Source: Theobroma cacao (lineage: Eukaryota > Streptophyta > Magnoliopsida > Malvales > Malvaceae). From it: a stretch of 64,000 bases of DNA. Below the pieces are notes generated by a model, which was not told where the DNA came from, did no database searches, and saw only the letters and a program-made list of their open reading frames with translations. A program made the position numbers and the translations under genes. Below, piece by piece: positions 22,380-33,444 of the stretch (positions are counted from its first letter, which is position 1; every line of letters begins with the position of its first letter). Location: assembly GCF_000208745.1 (NCBI RefSeq), contig NC_030853.1:18750924-18814923 (forward strand), read 5' to 3'.

Positions 22380-23199
22380 TCTTTCATGCCAAAATTCTGT
22401 GACAAAAACCTTTTTGTGTTCTCCACTTGTTTTAAATCAGTACCAAAGATTAACATGTCACCCACATATAAACAAATGATGACACCTTTATCATTATGGA
22501 ACTTACTATAGACTCATTTGTCACATTGATTGATTTTGTAACCGTTAGCTAGCACAACTTCATCAAACTTTTGATGTCATTATTTTGGCACTTGCTTTAA
22601 TCCATACAAGGACTTTACAAGCTTACATACTTTTCTTCCTTGACCAGGAAAGACAAGCCCTTCAGGTTGTTCAGTATACACCTCTTCATCTAACTCACCA
22701 TTTAGGAATGCTGTTTTAACATCCATCTAGTGAATTATCATCTTATGTATAGATGCAAGTGTTATAAGCACTCTAATTGTGGCTATTCTTGCTACTGGTG
22801 CATATGTATCAAAATAATCAACACCTTCCTTTTGTTTAAAGCCTTTTGCCACTAGCCTTGCTTTAAACTTATCTATGGTTCCATCAACTTTCATTTTCTT
22901 TTTGAAAATCTACTTATAGCCTATTGGCTTGGACCTTGGTGGAAAGTCTACCAACTTCCATGTTTGTTTCCCATTATTGAGTCCATCTCATCTTGTATCA
23001 CTTCTCTCCAAAATGAAGCATCTCGAGACTTCATTAACTCCTCATAAGTTTGAGGATCACCTTCACCTTCTACATTAAAGCAATAAGGTAAGTATTCACA
23101 TGTTTCTTCTCTTGTACCTTCTACTAAGTACATGAGAAAATCATAACCAAATGTCTTTACTTTTTTAATTCTTTTACTTTTTCAAAGCTCAATAGTTCT
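22380..23199 (-). pseudogene. Copia A reverse transcriptase, YVDD changed to YVGD
   Basis: Minus-strand blocks include [36 protein letters not shown] bases, and [20 protein letters not shown]. At the active site (22464-22484) the reading is LYVGDMLIF, so one catalytic Asp of the YVDD box is Gly. Stops occur in the fingers region. The nested Athila-like element begins at 23200 and cuts the upstream part. Confidence 0.8.
23195..23199. repeat. TSD of the Athila-like element, left copy (GTTCT; right GTTTT at 31164-31168)
   Basis: The uninterrupted copia in copy 2 reads CTCAATAGTTTTCTCACC at this point. The left TSD carries one T-to-C change. Confidence 0.85.
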
Positions 23200-24631
23200 T
23201 GATAATTCTATTTTATAGAATTATTTTATTCTAATTTTGTCATTAAATATTAGCTAAGTCCTCAATTTTCAATTATAATTTAATTATTTTTAGTTCTTTT
23301 TATGATTAGGTTACTTTTTAGTGAGTTATTTTAATTTTATGTTATTCCATTTATTTTAGTTATTATTTATTGATTTTTATATTTTTTTTGTAGGATTAAA
23401 AGTGATTAGGCTTAATTTTGGAAAGTAAGGTGTTGAAAGACCCAGAATCTGCTTACGTATGTTTTAGCATTTTGGCCATAGAGCTATAGAACTTCAAATG
23501 ATGCAATTCTTGAACCATTGGAAAGCTAAGAGACAAAGCTACAACTTTCATGAAGATCACTTTGCCCAGTTCTGCTTCGAAGATAGAGAAAATCGTGTCA
23601 AAAAATGGCTGGACTTACTGTGTCGGGAATAAAAATTTTTAAAGACTGATAATTGATTTTTGGGCCCTTTATTACACTTTTAAGCCTAATTAAACCCTAG
23701 GTCAGCTTAAGGAACTTTAGGCTTAGTCTACTAGTATAAATAAGATATATTTAACAACATTAGACACACAACTTTTGATAGATTCAAGAAGTTACAAGTT
23801 GAGGCTGAAATTTGGAGATCAGGGCGAAAAATATTGTTTTGTTTTCTTCCTTAGCTTTTATCTTTCTTGATACTTTCAATGGTTGAATTTTATACAATTT
23901 TTTTTATTTTGCAATTATGAGTAGCTAAATTTCTTTTTCTAGGATTGCAATTGAACCACATGTAGTCTAAGTTTTTAATCTCTTTCTTACTTATTTTTAA
24001 TGGGATTTGAATTGTTTATTCCAATTTGTTCTTAATGCTTTTAATTGCTTGGCCACCAATTAAATTGATCTAGGAACCTAAACAAACTTGGGAAAGGGAG
24101 TTTAGAGTAAACTAAAATTGAGATAGCATATGATCATATTAATTGATTTATATATAGGATAGGGATATACCTATAGGCCATATGTAGCTAGATTAGAGCC
24201 TGAACTTAATGAGTATGTTTTAATTTCAATTCACATAGGGATATAGTATTTGGTTAAAATAGATATTTTTATAAGATGAGTCGGGAGACCTTTATAAATA
24301 ATTTAGGACTCTAGGTTAGCAATTCAACCCATTAAAATCAGTTAAGAAAGAGAGGTAAGATTTAAATGATGTGTGACGGATATTGTAATCCTAGGCTTGT
24401 TTGATTTGAAATATTCTAAAGTTATTATTATTTTGATTTTTCTTATTGGTTTTAATTTTAGTTAATTAGTTTTAGTTAATTAATTAATTTTGATTATTTG
24501 GATAAAATTAAATTGTTCTAATTTTAGTACTTAGTAAAGTTTTAGATCAATTCCCTGTGGGATCGATACCTTGCTTGCTAATATACTATCTATTCGATAC
24601 GTATATTTGCGTAATAAGATTTTAACTGATA
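23200..24631 (+). repeat. Athila-like element 5' LTR
   Basis: 1432 bases, bounded by TSD GTTCT on the left and the primer-binding site six bases beyond the right end. It differs from 29748-31163 by scattered substitutions and small indels. No coding. Confidence 0.93.
23735..23742 (+). promoter_or_regulatory. TATA box of the Athila-like LTR
   Basis: TATAAATA sits in CTAGTATAAATAAGATAT; the right LTR has the same box at 30285-30292. The bases downstream (ACAACATTAGACACACAACT) are where the RNA would begin. Prediction from sequence only. Confidence 0.55.
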
Positions 24632-24637
24632 AGTTTT

Positions 24638-24655
24638 TGGCGCCGTTGCCGGGGA
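24638..24655 (+). promoter_or_regulatory. Primer-binding site, tRNA-Asp type
   Basis: TGGCGCCGTTGCCGGGGA is complementary to the 3' end of plant tRNA-Asp(GUC) including CCA. It lies six bases inside the 5' LTR end, where minus-strand DNA synthesis would start. Confidence 0.92.
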
Positions 24656-24744
24656 ATTGTTTCTAGAATTTTTACTAATACTAATACCAAGCAATCTGGT
24701 CTTACTTCAAATTTTATTTTTCTTGTTTTAATTTTAGATTTTGT

Positions 24745-26112
24745 TTGCTTGCAGATATCCTTGGTCATTGTATGCAAAGAAGAGATAGCCTGAATCTTGT
24801 TCCTTTTGATCCTGAGATAGAAAGAACTTTTAGAAGACATAAAAGGGAGAATTTGCAAGTTACAGCTTTAAATCAGACAATGGCTGAGGATAACAATAAT
24901 AATGGCAACAATGCTATTAATTTGGTTCCCGATGCGAATAGAGCACTACGAGATTATGCTGTTCCTCTGTTGCAAGGTTTGCACCAAAGCATCAGGAGAC
25001 CCTCCATCAATGCAAATAATTTTGAAATTAAACCAGCTTACATTCAGATGATCCAGTCTTCGGTCTAGTTTGGTGGATTACCCACTGATGATCCTAATGC
25101 TCATTTAGTTAATTTCTTGGAGATTTGTTATACCTTTAAATACAATGGAGTAACTGATGATGCTATTAAGTTGAAACTGTTTCCATTCTCTCTGAGGGAT
25201 AAAGCAAATAGCTGGCTTAATTCACTGCCCAATGGTTCTATCACTACATGGGAAGATTTGGCTCAAAAGTTTCTTGCAAAGTTCTTTCCGCATGCAAAGA
25301 CTGCAAAGTTGAGGAACGATATCACCTTATTCACACAATTTGATGGTGAGTCCTTGCATGAGGCTTGGGAGAGATTTAAAGAACTACTGTGAAGATGCCC
25401 ACATCATGGGATTCCTGATTGGTTGCAAGTTCAGACATTCTACAATGGGTTGGTTGGGTCAATTAAAACCACAATTGATGCTTCTGCTGGAGGGGCATTG
25501 ATGAGTAAGAATGCTGCAGATGCTTATAATTTGTTAGAAGAGATGGCTTCAAATAATTATCAATGGCCTTCAAAAAGGTCGGGTTTGAGAAAAGCTATTG
25601 GAGCATATGAAATTGATGCAATTGGCAACTTAGCTGCACAAGTGGCTGCATTATCCAAGAAAATTGACACACCGAGAGTCCATGTAGTTCAAAATTCATG
25701 TGTAGTTGGTGAGATGTGTGGAGATGGCCATTCAAGTGATCAATGTTCATACAATTCTGCATCAGTCCAATTTGTGGGGAACTTCAACAAGTAGCAAAAT
25801 AACCCATACTCTAATACATACAATCCTAGTTGGAGAAACCACCCCAACTTTTCATGGAACAACAATGCAGGGCCTTCCAATTCAAACCCCAACATGCCTC
25901 CTGGTTTTCAACAACAATTGAGATCACCAATTCCTAAAAAGAAGTCCAAAGTGGAAGAACTTATCTTGTAATATATGTCCAAGACTGATGCCATAATTCA
26001 GAGCTATGGAGCTTCCTTGAGAAACCTTGAGACCCAAATGGGACAGCTTGCAAAACGCCATCAATAGTAGACCCCAAGGTACCTTACCAAGTGATACACA
26101 AGTCAATCCCAA
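24745..26112 (+). pseudogene. Athila-like gag
   Basis: Begins after the primer-binding site. The capsid-like core reads [20 protein letters not shown], then [19 protein letters not shown] and [16 protein letters not shown], followed by [13 protein letters not shown] and CPHHGIPDWLQVQTFYNGL. DASAGGALMSKNAADAYNLL and NNYQWPSKR come next. These blocks are diagnostic of Athila gag. In-frame stops fall at about 25066, 25390 and 25792, so no full capsid is made. The tail is Asn/Pro-rich without a clear zinc knuckle. Confidence 0.9.
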
Positions 26113-26241
26113 AGGTAAGGAACATTGTAATACAATTACACTTAGAAGTGGAACAGAAGTTGGAGGGGTGAATGAAAATCAATTGAATCTTCAAAGAAGC
26201 ATATAGATGATGACAAGGCAATTGTTGAGAAAGAAGTTGAA

Positions 26242-27137
26242 GTGGAAAAGACAGATAATGGGCAAGTTAAAAATCAAGGGAATTCTAAAGCAAATTATCC
26301 TCCACCACTATTCCCACAAAGGTTGAAAAAGCTGAGGCTTGATAAACAGTTTGAGAAATTCCTTAATGCCTTCAAGAAGCTCCACATAAACATCCCTTTT
26401 GCTGAAGCTTTGGAAAACATGCCAAGTTATGTCAAATTCCTAAAAGACATCTTAACTAAGAAGAGGAAACTAGAAAATTTTGAAACAGTGGCACTTACTA
26501 AGGAGTGCAGCACAATAATTCAGAACAAGCTTCCACCAAAACTTAAAGATCCAGGGAGTTTTTCTATACCTTGTACTATTGGTAGATTTAAATTTACTAA
26601 AGCTTTATGTGATTTGGGTGCAGGTGTTTCAATCATGCCTTTGTCAATTGCTGAGAAATTGGACTTAATGAGATACAACCTACCACAGTTTCTTTGCAAT
26701 TAGCAGATAAAACAATCAGGTATCCAGTTGGGATTATTAAGGATGTATTGGTTAAAGTTGGGCATCTCTACATTCCGGTGGACTTCATTATGCTTAAGAT
26801 GGAAGAGGATCTGAAAATTCCGTTAATCTTGGGGCCACCATTCTTGGCCACTGCAAGTGCAATCATTGATGTGAGGGAAGGCAAGATAACTTTTAAAGTT
26901 AGAGAAGAGGTAGTTAAGTTTAATATTTTCAATGCAAATAAACATCCCAGCTCTACAAATTGTTGCTATAGAGTGGAGCTAATTGATGAAGGCAAAGGTG
27001 AACCTAATTCTCCACCTATAAGTGAGCAAACACCAATCTTTGAGTTTAAGCCACCACCTCCGCCTATGAGACCCAAGCAATCAGCAACGAAACATCCTCC
27101 ACCACCATCTAACTGTCCTTTCGAGATTGGACAATAA
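26242..27137 (+). pseudogene. Athila-like protease region
   Basis: Starts in a Lys/Glu-rich linker with YPPPLFPQRLKKLRLDKQF, FEKFLNAFKKLHINIPFAEAL and MPSYVKFLKDILTKKRKLEN, which are typical of Athila before the protease. The aspartic protease motif is LCDLGAGVSIMPLSIAEKL. A one-base frame change near 26700 moves the reading to LADKTIRYPVGIIKDVLVKV and FIMLKMEEDLKIPLILGPPF, the second half of the protease. The end is Pro-rich. The RT that should follow is absent. Confidence 0.85.
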
Positions 27138-27338
27138 GTAATGTTGTTTTCTATATCATACTTCAAGCTTTTTCCATGGAAACGTAAAGAAAGATGGTGG
27201 GGTCCTTTCAAAGTAGTAAAAGCTTATCCTTGTGGAATAATTGAGATTTATAGTGAGGATACAGGAACAACCATGGTTAATGGGATGAGCCTCAGACCAT
27301 ATTCCGAGGATGAAGAACTGAAAAAGAGGGTGCTCTAG
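27110..27338 (+). pseudogene. Athila-like integrase C-terminal remnant, fused to the protease end
   Basis: CPFEIGQ, a stop, then VMLFSISYFKLFPWKRKERW and WGPFKVVKAYPCGIIEIYSE match the usual end of Athila integrase (VLLFNSRLKLFPGK..W.GPF). The upstream integrase core, RNase H and RT are missing, so the junction at about 27100-27120 is a deletion endpoint. The frame ends with LRPYSEDEELKKRVL. Confidence 0.82.
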
Positions 27339-27499
27339 TCAAGCTAGTGACAATAAACGAGCGCTTCTTGGCAAACAACCCAAGTTTCTAAACTTTACTT
27401 ATTTTATTTAATTTTTTTAGTTTAGTTAGAATTTCTTTCTTTTGATTTACTAATTTTTTTATGTTCCATTTTGCAGGTAATTGGTAAAAAAAAAAAAAA

Positions 27500-27885
27500 G
27501 GTCAGAGCCGCCCTCAAAGGGAGAGTCGTGGCCTTGAAATGAAGAAAACAAGGCACATGAAACAGAATGTTTCAGCGCCATGACCCTCCAAGGGAGAGCC
27601 ACGGTGTTGGACAAAGCAAAAAAAATAGTTGCTGGAACAGAATGTTTCAACGTCGCGACCCTCAAAGGGAGAGCCGCGACGTTGAACAATGCCCCTAAAA
27701 CAGAAAGGTTAAGCTTCGTGGCGCTCAACCCTAAGAGCCGCAGCGCTGAACAATGCCCTTAAAACAGAAAGGTTGGGCGCCGCAGCTCTTAACCTAAGAG
27801 CCGCAACACTCAAACCTGAAGCGTAATGCTTCAGGTGAAAAAAAAAATTTTTGCACGTCGTAGCCTGAAGGCCGCGGCGTTGGGT
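27500..27885. repeat. GC-rich ~80-bp tandem repeats in the 3' region of the Athila-like element
   Basis: Repeated phrases are CTCAAAGGGAGAGCCGCGAC, ACAGAATGTTTCA(G/A)CG, GAACAATGCCC(C/T)TAAAACAG and AACCTAAGAGCCGC. About five imperfect units, with local GC content far above the flanks. Long 3' non-coding regions with such repeats occur in Athila elements. Confidence 0.8.
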
Positions 27886-29734
27886 CAGGGCATAGCCTTA
27901 ACCCTTTGAAAGCCCTCTTATATTTTTTTTTTCTTTTTTTTTCACTCTTTTTCTTCTTCAGCCACCATCCCCACTCCCATTCTTCCCTCTTCTACCAATC
28001 TCTTGCCTTCTTCTGTTTTCTCTTTTTCACTCAAATTTTTTGTATTTTCTTTTTACTTGAATTTTATTTATTTATTTATTATTTTTATTTTTATTTTTCA
28101 TTTGAAATCTTGCACTCTTAAGGTAAGTATTCCTCCAAACACTTGGTTTTCAATTATGTTGTGTAGAGAAAGGTTGCAGTCGGTGTTAATGGCAAACTTT
28201 ATAATTTTTGAACCTTGAATGAGTCAATTGTGCATGTTTGTTAATGAGTTTTTCAGACTTCCTCATGATTAATGCTTAGAGTGTTGAAAATTTTGAAGAT
28301 TAGTGCCAATTTCTTGTTACCCATATAATGGATTCATGAACTTTTCATTTGCTGCATATATAATTGATGAATGCTTTGTTGCTAAGAGGAGATGATGGGT
28401 GGTGACAATGCAGAAGACATGCAGACTGCAGCTTCAGAGTAGGGGAGTGTTCTTGTTCTTTTTCTTTTATCACATTGAGGACAATGTTCATTCTAAGTTT
28501 GGGGGAGTAGTTTAGAATTTTGTTAGTTTATTTACATGTTTTATTTATATTTTGCACGTTTTCTTGTGTTTCAAAAAAAATTGAGATATTTATACATCAT
28601 TCATGATTGTCCCAATTCTAGGATGATATTTTAATTATCTTTTGATTCTTAGCTTTTGGGAAGCATATAGTTATGATTTAATTTTATGTGATATTCTTGT
28701 GTTAGCTTTATTTTAGAATGTGACTTCCAATAATATGAGCACTATACTTTTTATTTAGAATTTTTGTGTGATTTAGAGAAAGTTTATGTTGATGAAAAAG
28801 TATAGTGAAGTCAAGAATTTTAGAATTTGTTTGATTCTCTCTCGAGGCGAAATCTTAGATAACACTTAGGATAGGAAGTGATTTAGGCCATCTTTGGATC
28901 GTTTGAGCCTTTTTAAGCCTACCTTGTTATATTTATCCTTAGTCACCCTTTTTGAGCTTCATATACCTTTTCTTTGTAATTACACAGTTATATTAGCCTT
29001 GGCCTGTTTATTTAATTCCATGCAATTTGAACCTTTCACCCTCTAAATATTTTAATCTTTCTAAGGAATGATTTGAGTCTAAGAATAAATTGAGGTAGAA
29101 TGTGAAAAAAAATGATGGTTGTTAGCAAAATTACCCCTAGTTTATAATTGTCAAAAATAAGTTTGGGGGTTGAAAAAAAAAGAAAAAGAAAAAAGAAAAG
29201 AATAAAATATGTGGTACAAAGGAAAGTTTACTTCAAGTTTGGGGGTGCTTTACAAAAAAAAAATTGAGCTCTTTATATGATCTAGATTGATTAAGTGCTT
29301 AGGGTGAATTTGAGCCTAAATATATCTTTTATCATACCTTGACCCTAGCCTTACATTACAAGCTTGATAAAGACCTATTGATCCTTGAATAAGTGTTAAT
29401 CTACATTAGTGGAGAGAGAAATGAAAAGCAAACTTATGGGATCTTAGTACTAATCTATGCTTAGATTAGGCATAAAGTAATCTGAATTGCATGATATTCT
29501 TTTTAAGAGAGTATTTACACACACATGGGAAGTTCATTCGAAAAATAAGTTTTCACTTGAATTGATGCATGAAATTAAGGATTAGCTGTAAGTTACCTTA
29601 AGTTGGAATTGAAGTTAATTTCTGAGGAAAATTTGGAAAATCATGATTTGGTGTTTCTATATCTCGTTTAAGAATTTTTTATGATTCAGTTTTCTTTTTG
29701 TGATTTTCTTTTGCTCGAGGACTAGCAAAATTTC
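27886..29734. other. Non-coding 3' region of the Athila-like element
   Basis: AT-rich, with a T-rich tract at 27925-28110 and A-rich tracts near 29175-29265. No envelope-like frame is visible. Copies of AAGTTTGGGGG lie at 28495-28505, 29159-29169 and 29235-29245. Confidence 0.65.
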
Positions 29735-29747
29735 AAGTTTGGGGGTG
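29735..29747 (+). promoter_or_regulatory. Polypurine tract
   Basis: AAGTTTGGGGGTG directly abuts the TGATAATT start of the 3' LTR. It would prime plus-strand DNA synthesis. Confidence 0.85.
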
Positions 29748-31163
29748 TGATAATTCTATTTTATAGAATTATTTTATTCCAATTTTGTTATTAAATATTA
29801 GCTAAGTCCTCAATTTTTAATTATAATTTAATTATTTTTAGTTGTTTTTATGATTAGGTTACTTTTTAGTGAGTTATTTTAATTTTATGTTATTTCTTTC
29901 ATTTTAGTTATTATTTATTGATTTTTATATTTTTTTGTAGGATTAAAAGTAATTAGGCTTAATTTTGGAAAGTAAGGTGTTGAAAGACCTAGAATCTGCT
30001 TGCGTATGTTTTAGTATTTTGGCCATATCTTGAGCTATAGAACTTCAAATGATACAATTCTTAGACCATTGGAAAGCTAAGAGATATAGCTATAACTTTT
30101 ATGGATACACTTTGCCCAGTTCTGCTTTGAAGATAGAGAAAATCGGGTCAGAGAATGGTTAGACGTACTATGCAGGGAATGAAAATTTGTAAAGACCGAT
30201 AATTGATTTTTGGGCCTTTTATTACACTCTTAAGCCCAATTAAACCCTAGGTCACCTTAAGGAACTTTAGGTTTAGTCTATTAGTATAAATAAGATATGT
30301 TTAACAACATTAGACACACAACTTTTGAGAGATTCAAGAAGTTACAAGTTGAGGCTAAAACTTGGAGATCAGGGTGGAAAATATTGTTTTGTTTTCTTGC
30401 TTAGCTTTTATCTTTCTTGATGCTTTCAATGGTTGAAAATATTGTTATTTTATTTTGCAATTATGAGTAGCTAAATTTCTTTTTCTAAGATTTCAATTGA
30501 ACCACATGTAGTCTAAGTTTTTAATCTCTTTCTTACTTATTTTTAATAGGATTTGAATTGTTTATTCTAATTTGTTCTTAATGCTTTTAATTGCCTGACC
30601 AACAATTAAATTGATCAGGAACCTAAACAAACTTAGGAAAGGGAGTTTAGAGTAAACTAAAATTGGGATAGCATATGATCATATTAATTGATTTGCGTAT
30701 AGGATAAAGATATACCTATAGGTCATATGTAGCCAGATTAGAGCCTGAACTTAATGAGTCTGTTTTAATTTCAATTCACATAGGGATATAGTATTTTGGT
30801 TAAAATAGATATTTTTATAAGATGAGTCGGGAGACCCTTATAAATAATTTAGGACTCTAGGTTAGCAATTTAATCCATTAAAATAAGTTAAGAAAGAGAG
30901 GTAAGATTTAGATGAAGTGTGAGGGATATTGTAATCCTAGGCTTGTTTGATTTGATATTTTCTAAAGTTATTATTATGTTGATTTTTCTTGTTGGTTTTA
31001 ATTTTAGTTAATTAATTAATTTTTATTGTTTGGATAAGATTAAATTGTTCTAATCTTAGTACTTAGTAAAGTTTTAGATCAATTCCCTATGGGATCGATA
31101 CCTTGCTTGCCAATATACTATCTATTTGATACGTATACTTGCATAGTAGGATTTTAACTAATA
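29748..31163 (+). repeat. Athila-like element 3' LTR
   Basis: 1416 bases, collinear with 23200-24631. Its 3' end reads TTTTAACTAATA, followed by the TSD GTTTT. The TATA box copy is at 30285-30292. Confidence 0.93.
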
Positions 31164-31168
31164 GTTTT

Positions 31169-32743
31169 CTCACTATTTTTTGAAAGTTTATCGCTTTTTG
31201 TTACTAGCTCTTTCGGGCTTGAAATTGAATTGAACCTTGTTTCATAAAAGAGAGCATTTCTTGATTCTATGACTGTATTAATGGAATATGAATCATTGGG
31301 CTCTATCACCAAGAAACAATATGCTTTACTATGTTCAACATATCCTATAAATATACATTCAATTCCTCTTTCACCCAATTTCTTTTTCTTTGATTTTGGA
31401 ACTCTTACTATGGCTCGACATCCCCAATCTCTTAAATAATTAAGTTTTGGCTTTCTTCCTTTTCGTAGTTCATAAGAAGTAGTTTTACTCCTTTTGTTTG
31501 GGATATTATTTAGTATATGGTAAGCCGTTAATAAGGCTTCACCCCAAAATCCTTTTCCCAAACCTGAATTAAAAAGCAAAGAATTGACTAATTCTGTAAG
31601 AACTTAATTCTTACATTCTGCTACACCATTTTGTTCTAGTGTGTATGGAGCAGTAATCTCATGAATAATACCAATAAACTCAAAATACTTGAGGTCATAA
31701 TATTCACCTCCTCTATCACTTTGTAAACATTTGATAAGCAATTCACAATACAATTCAATTTCTTTTTTATAAATTCTAAATTTCTCCATTGCTTCATCTT
31801 TAGTATGAAATAAGTAAACATAGCAGTGTCTACAAAAGTCATCTATAAATGCTACGAAGTATTTCTTTTCACCAATAGATGGAGTACTATGCATGTCACA
31901 AACATCATAATGTATTAATGCAAGTAATTTGGAGTTTCTTTCTACCTTGGGAAATGAGTTTCTTACGATTTTAGTAGCTATGCATGTCTTGCACATATCA
32001 TTATTTACATCAAAGTTGGGTATTAACACCAATTTAGCCATATCATGCATTCTTCTATAATGAACATGACCTAATCTATTATGCCATAAATTACACAAAG
32101 TTGCTTTACTATCATGAACATTAAACGAGGCATCAATATAAGTAGAACTAGTAGTATTCTTATTAATATTAAGTTTGAACATGTTTTTACAAAAATATCC
32201 ACTTCCCACATATTGTCCACCTTTTGTAAGGATGAACTTATCTGCTTCAAATACTAATTTGAAACCATACTTATTCAACAAACCACCTGACACAAGATTC
32301 TTTCTAACTTCCAATACATAAACATTGTTTAGTATAAGTATTTTTCCAAAAGTAAACATAAGTTCCACGGTGCCTTTTCCTATCACTTGTGTAGTGGAGG
32401 AAGTTCCTATGTATAGCACAGTTTCACCATTAACTGCTTCCAAAGTCTTGAAGAAACTTTTGTCATTGCATACATGATTAGTTGCATTAGTGTCAATCCA
32501 CCATGCTCCATCATCTTGGAAAAGATTGACCTCAGAAACCATAGCCAAAAATTTGTTGTTGTTCACACATTGTGTCTTGTTTTTCAAAAGTTTAGATTCC
32601 ACCTTAAAGTGTCCAAGTTTGTTACAATGGAAACATGGCCCTTTTTTGTTCCTTTTGATCTTATAACTTTTGTCATTTATACCCATGGAATGTTTTCTTT
32701 TGTTGCATGAGACCAGCTTGTTTGATAGTTTGTGTTCCATCAC
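31169..32743 (-). pseudogene. Copia A zinc knuckle, protease and integrase
   Basis: From 32743 on the minus strand: zinc knuckle CFHCNKLGHFKVES, whose last Cys is Ser. The protease site reads WWIDTNATNHV, where copia normally has D-S/T-G. The GAG-pre-integrase segment LWHNRLGHVHYRRMHDM and CKTCIATK form the HHCC zinc finger. The integrase core has IHYDVCDM, FVAFIDDFCRHCYVYLF, LQSDRGGEYYD and EQNGVAECKN, holding the D, D, E residues. A stop follows, then FNSGLGKGFWGEALLTAYHI and a KLNYLRDWGCRAIVRVPKSK-type tail. The nested element cuts it just after. Confidence 0.88.
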
Positions 32744-33420
32744 ATGGACCTTTGAACTCTCAAGATTCTTTTCATTAGAATCCTTTTCTTTTCATCTTGC
32801 TTGACTTCTTCTTGTTTGCCATAATCTTTTTCTATTTGAAGATGATTACCAAAGTCCTCGAGAGAAATTTCTTCTTTTTTATGTTTTAGAGTTTTCTTAG
32901 TGTCTCTCCATGAAAGGGGAAGCTTATCAATTGTTGAAGATACCATAATAGCTTCATCCATTTCAACACCATATTGCTTAAAGCTATTTAGAATGCGTTC
33001 AAGCTTATGCAATTGCTCCATAATAAAGCGATTATCAACCATTTTGTAATTATTGAAATGACTAACCATAAATTTTTTACTACTTGCATTTTCAGCCATA
33101 TATCTTGCTTCCAATTTGTCCCAAAGTTGTTTTGCATTAGCTTCATTCTAGTACGCATCGAACAATGCATCTGACATTCCATTAAGAATGTGTCCCATGC
33201 ATATGTAGTCATCATTATCCCATTTTTGCCTCCAACGAATTTTATCCACAAATTCTTCACCACCTTCTTCATTTGGTCTTGGTGTATCTAGAACATAAAC
33301 GACATTAAGAGTTGTAAAGAGGAAGCGCATTTTTTTCTGCCATCGAATAAAGTTTCCTCCTTCAAAGTGATCTAACTTGACAATGTTGGTAGCCATCTCT
33401 TTAAGTGAAATCATTTTGAA
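32744..33420 (-). pseudogene. Copia A gag
   Basis: Begins near the ATG at 33413 (MISLKEMATNIVKLDHFEGG), 25 bases inside the 5' LTR. It continues with FIRWQKKMRFLFTTLNVVYVL, RQKWDNDDYICMGHILNGMS and DALFDAY, then a stop and the UBN2-like part KLERILNSFKQYGVEMDEAI, KLPLSWRDTKKTLKH and ISLEDFGNHLQIE. This is the copia gag pattern. A stop near 33150 and a frame break near 32745 interrupt it. Confidence 0.85.
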
Positions 33421-33444
33421 TACCACGAAAATAAGTCTTAAAAT

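Larger units (their letters stand above)
23200..31163 (+). mobile_element. Athila-like Ty3/gypsy element, internally deleted (non-autonomous)
   Basis: Two LTRs (1432 and 1416 bases) start TGATAATTCTATTTTATAG and end in TTTTAACTGATA or TTTTAACTAATA. The intact family end, TGACA, is seen in the solo LTR at 50768. The primer-binding site fits plant tRNA-Asp, as in Athila. The body keeps gag, protease and only the C-terminal piece of integrase; RT, RNase H and the integrase core are missing at one junction near 27120. A 2.4-kb 3' region with GC-rich repeats and four polypurine-like tracts precedes the right LTR. It is inserted in copia A in the opposite orientation. Confidence 0.93.

Noticed and set aside
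27906..28218. Phe/Ser-rich plus-strand frames, possible envelope-like protein
   Set aside because: T-rich tract translation; no signal peptide or membrane protein pattern beyond composition.
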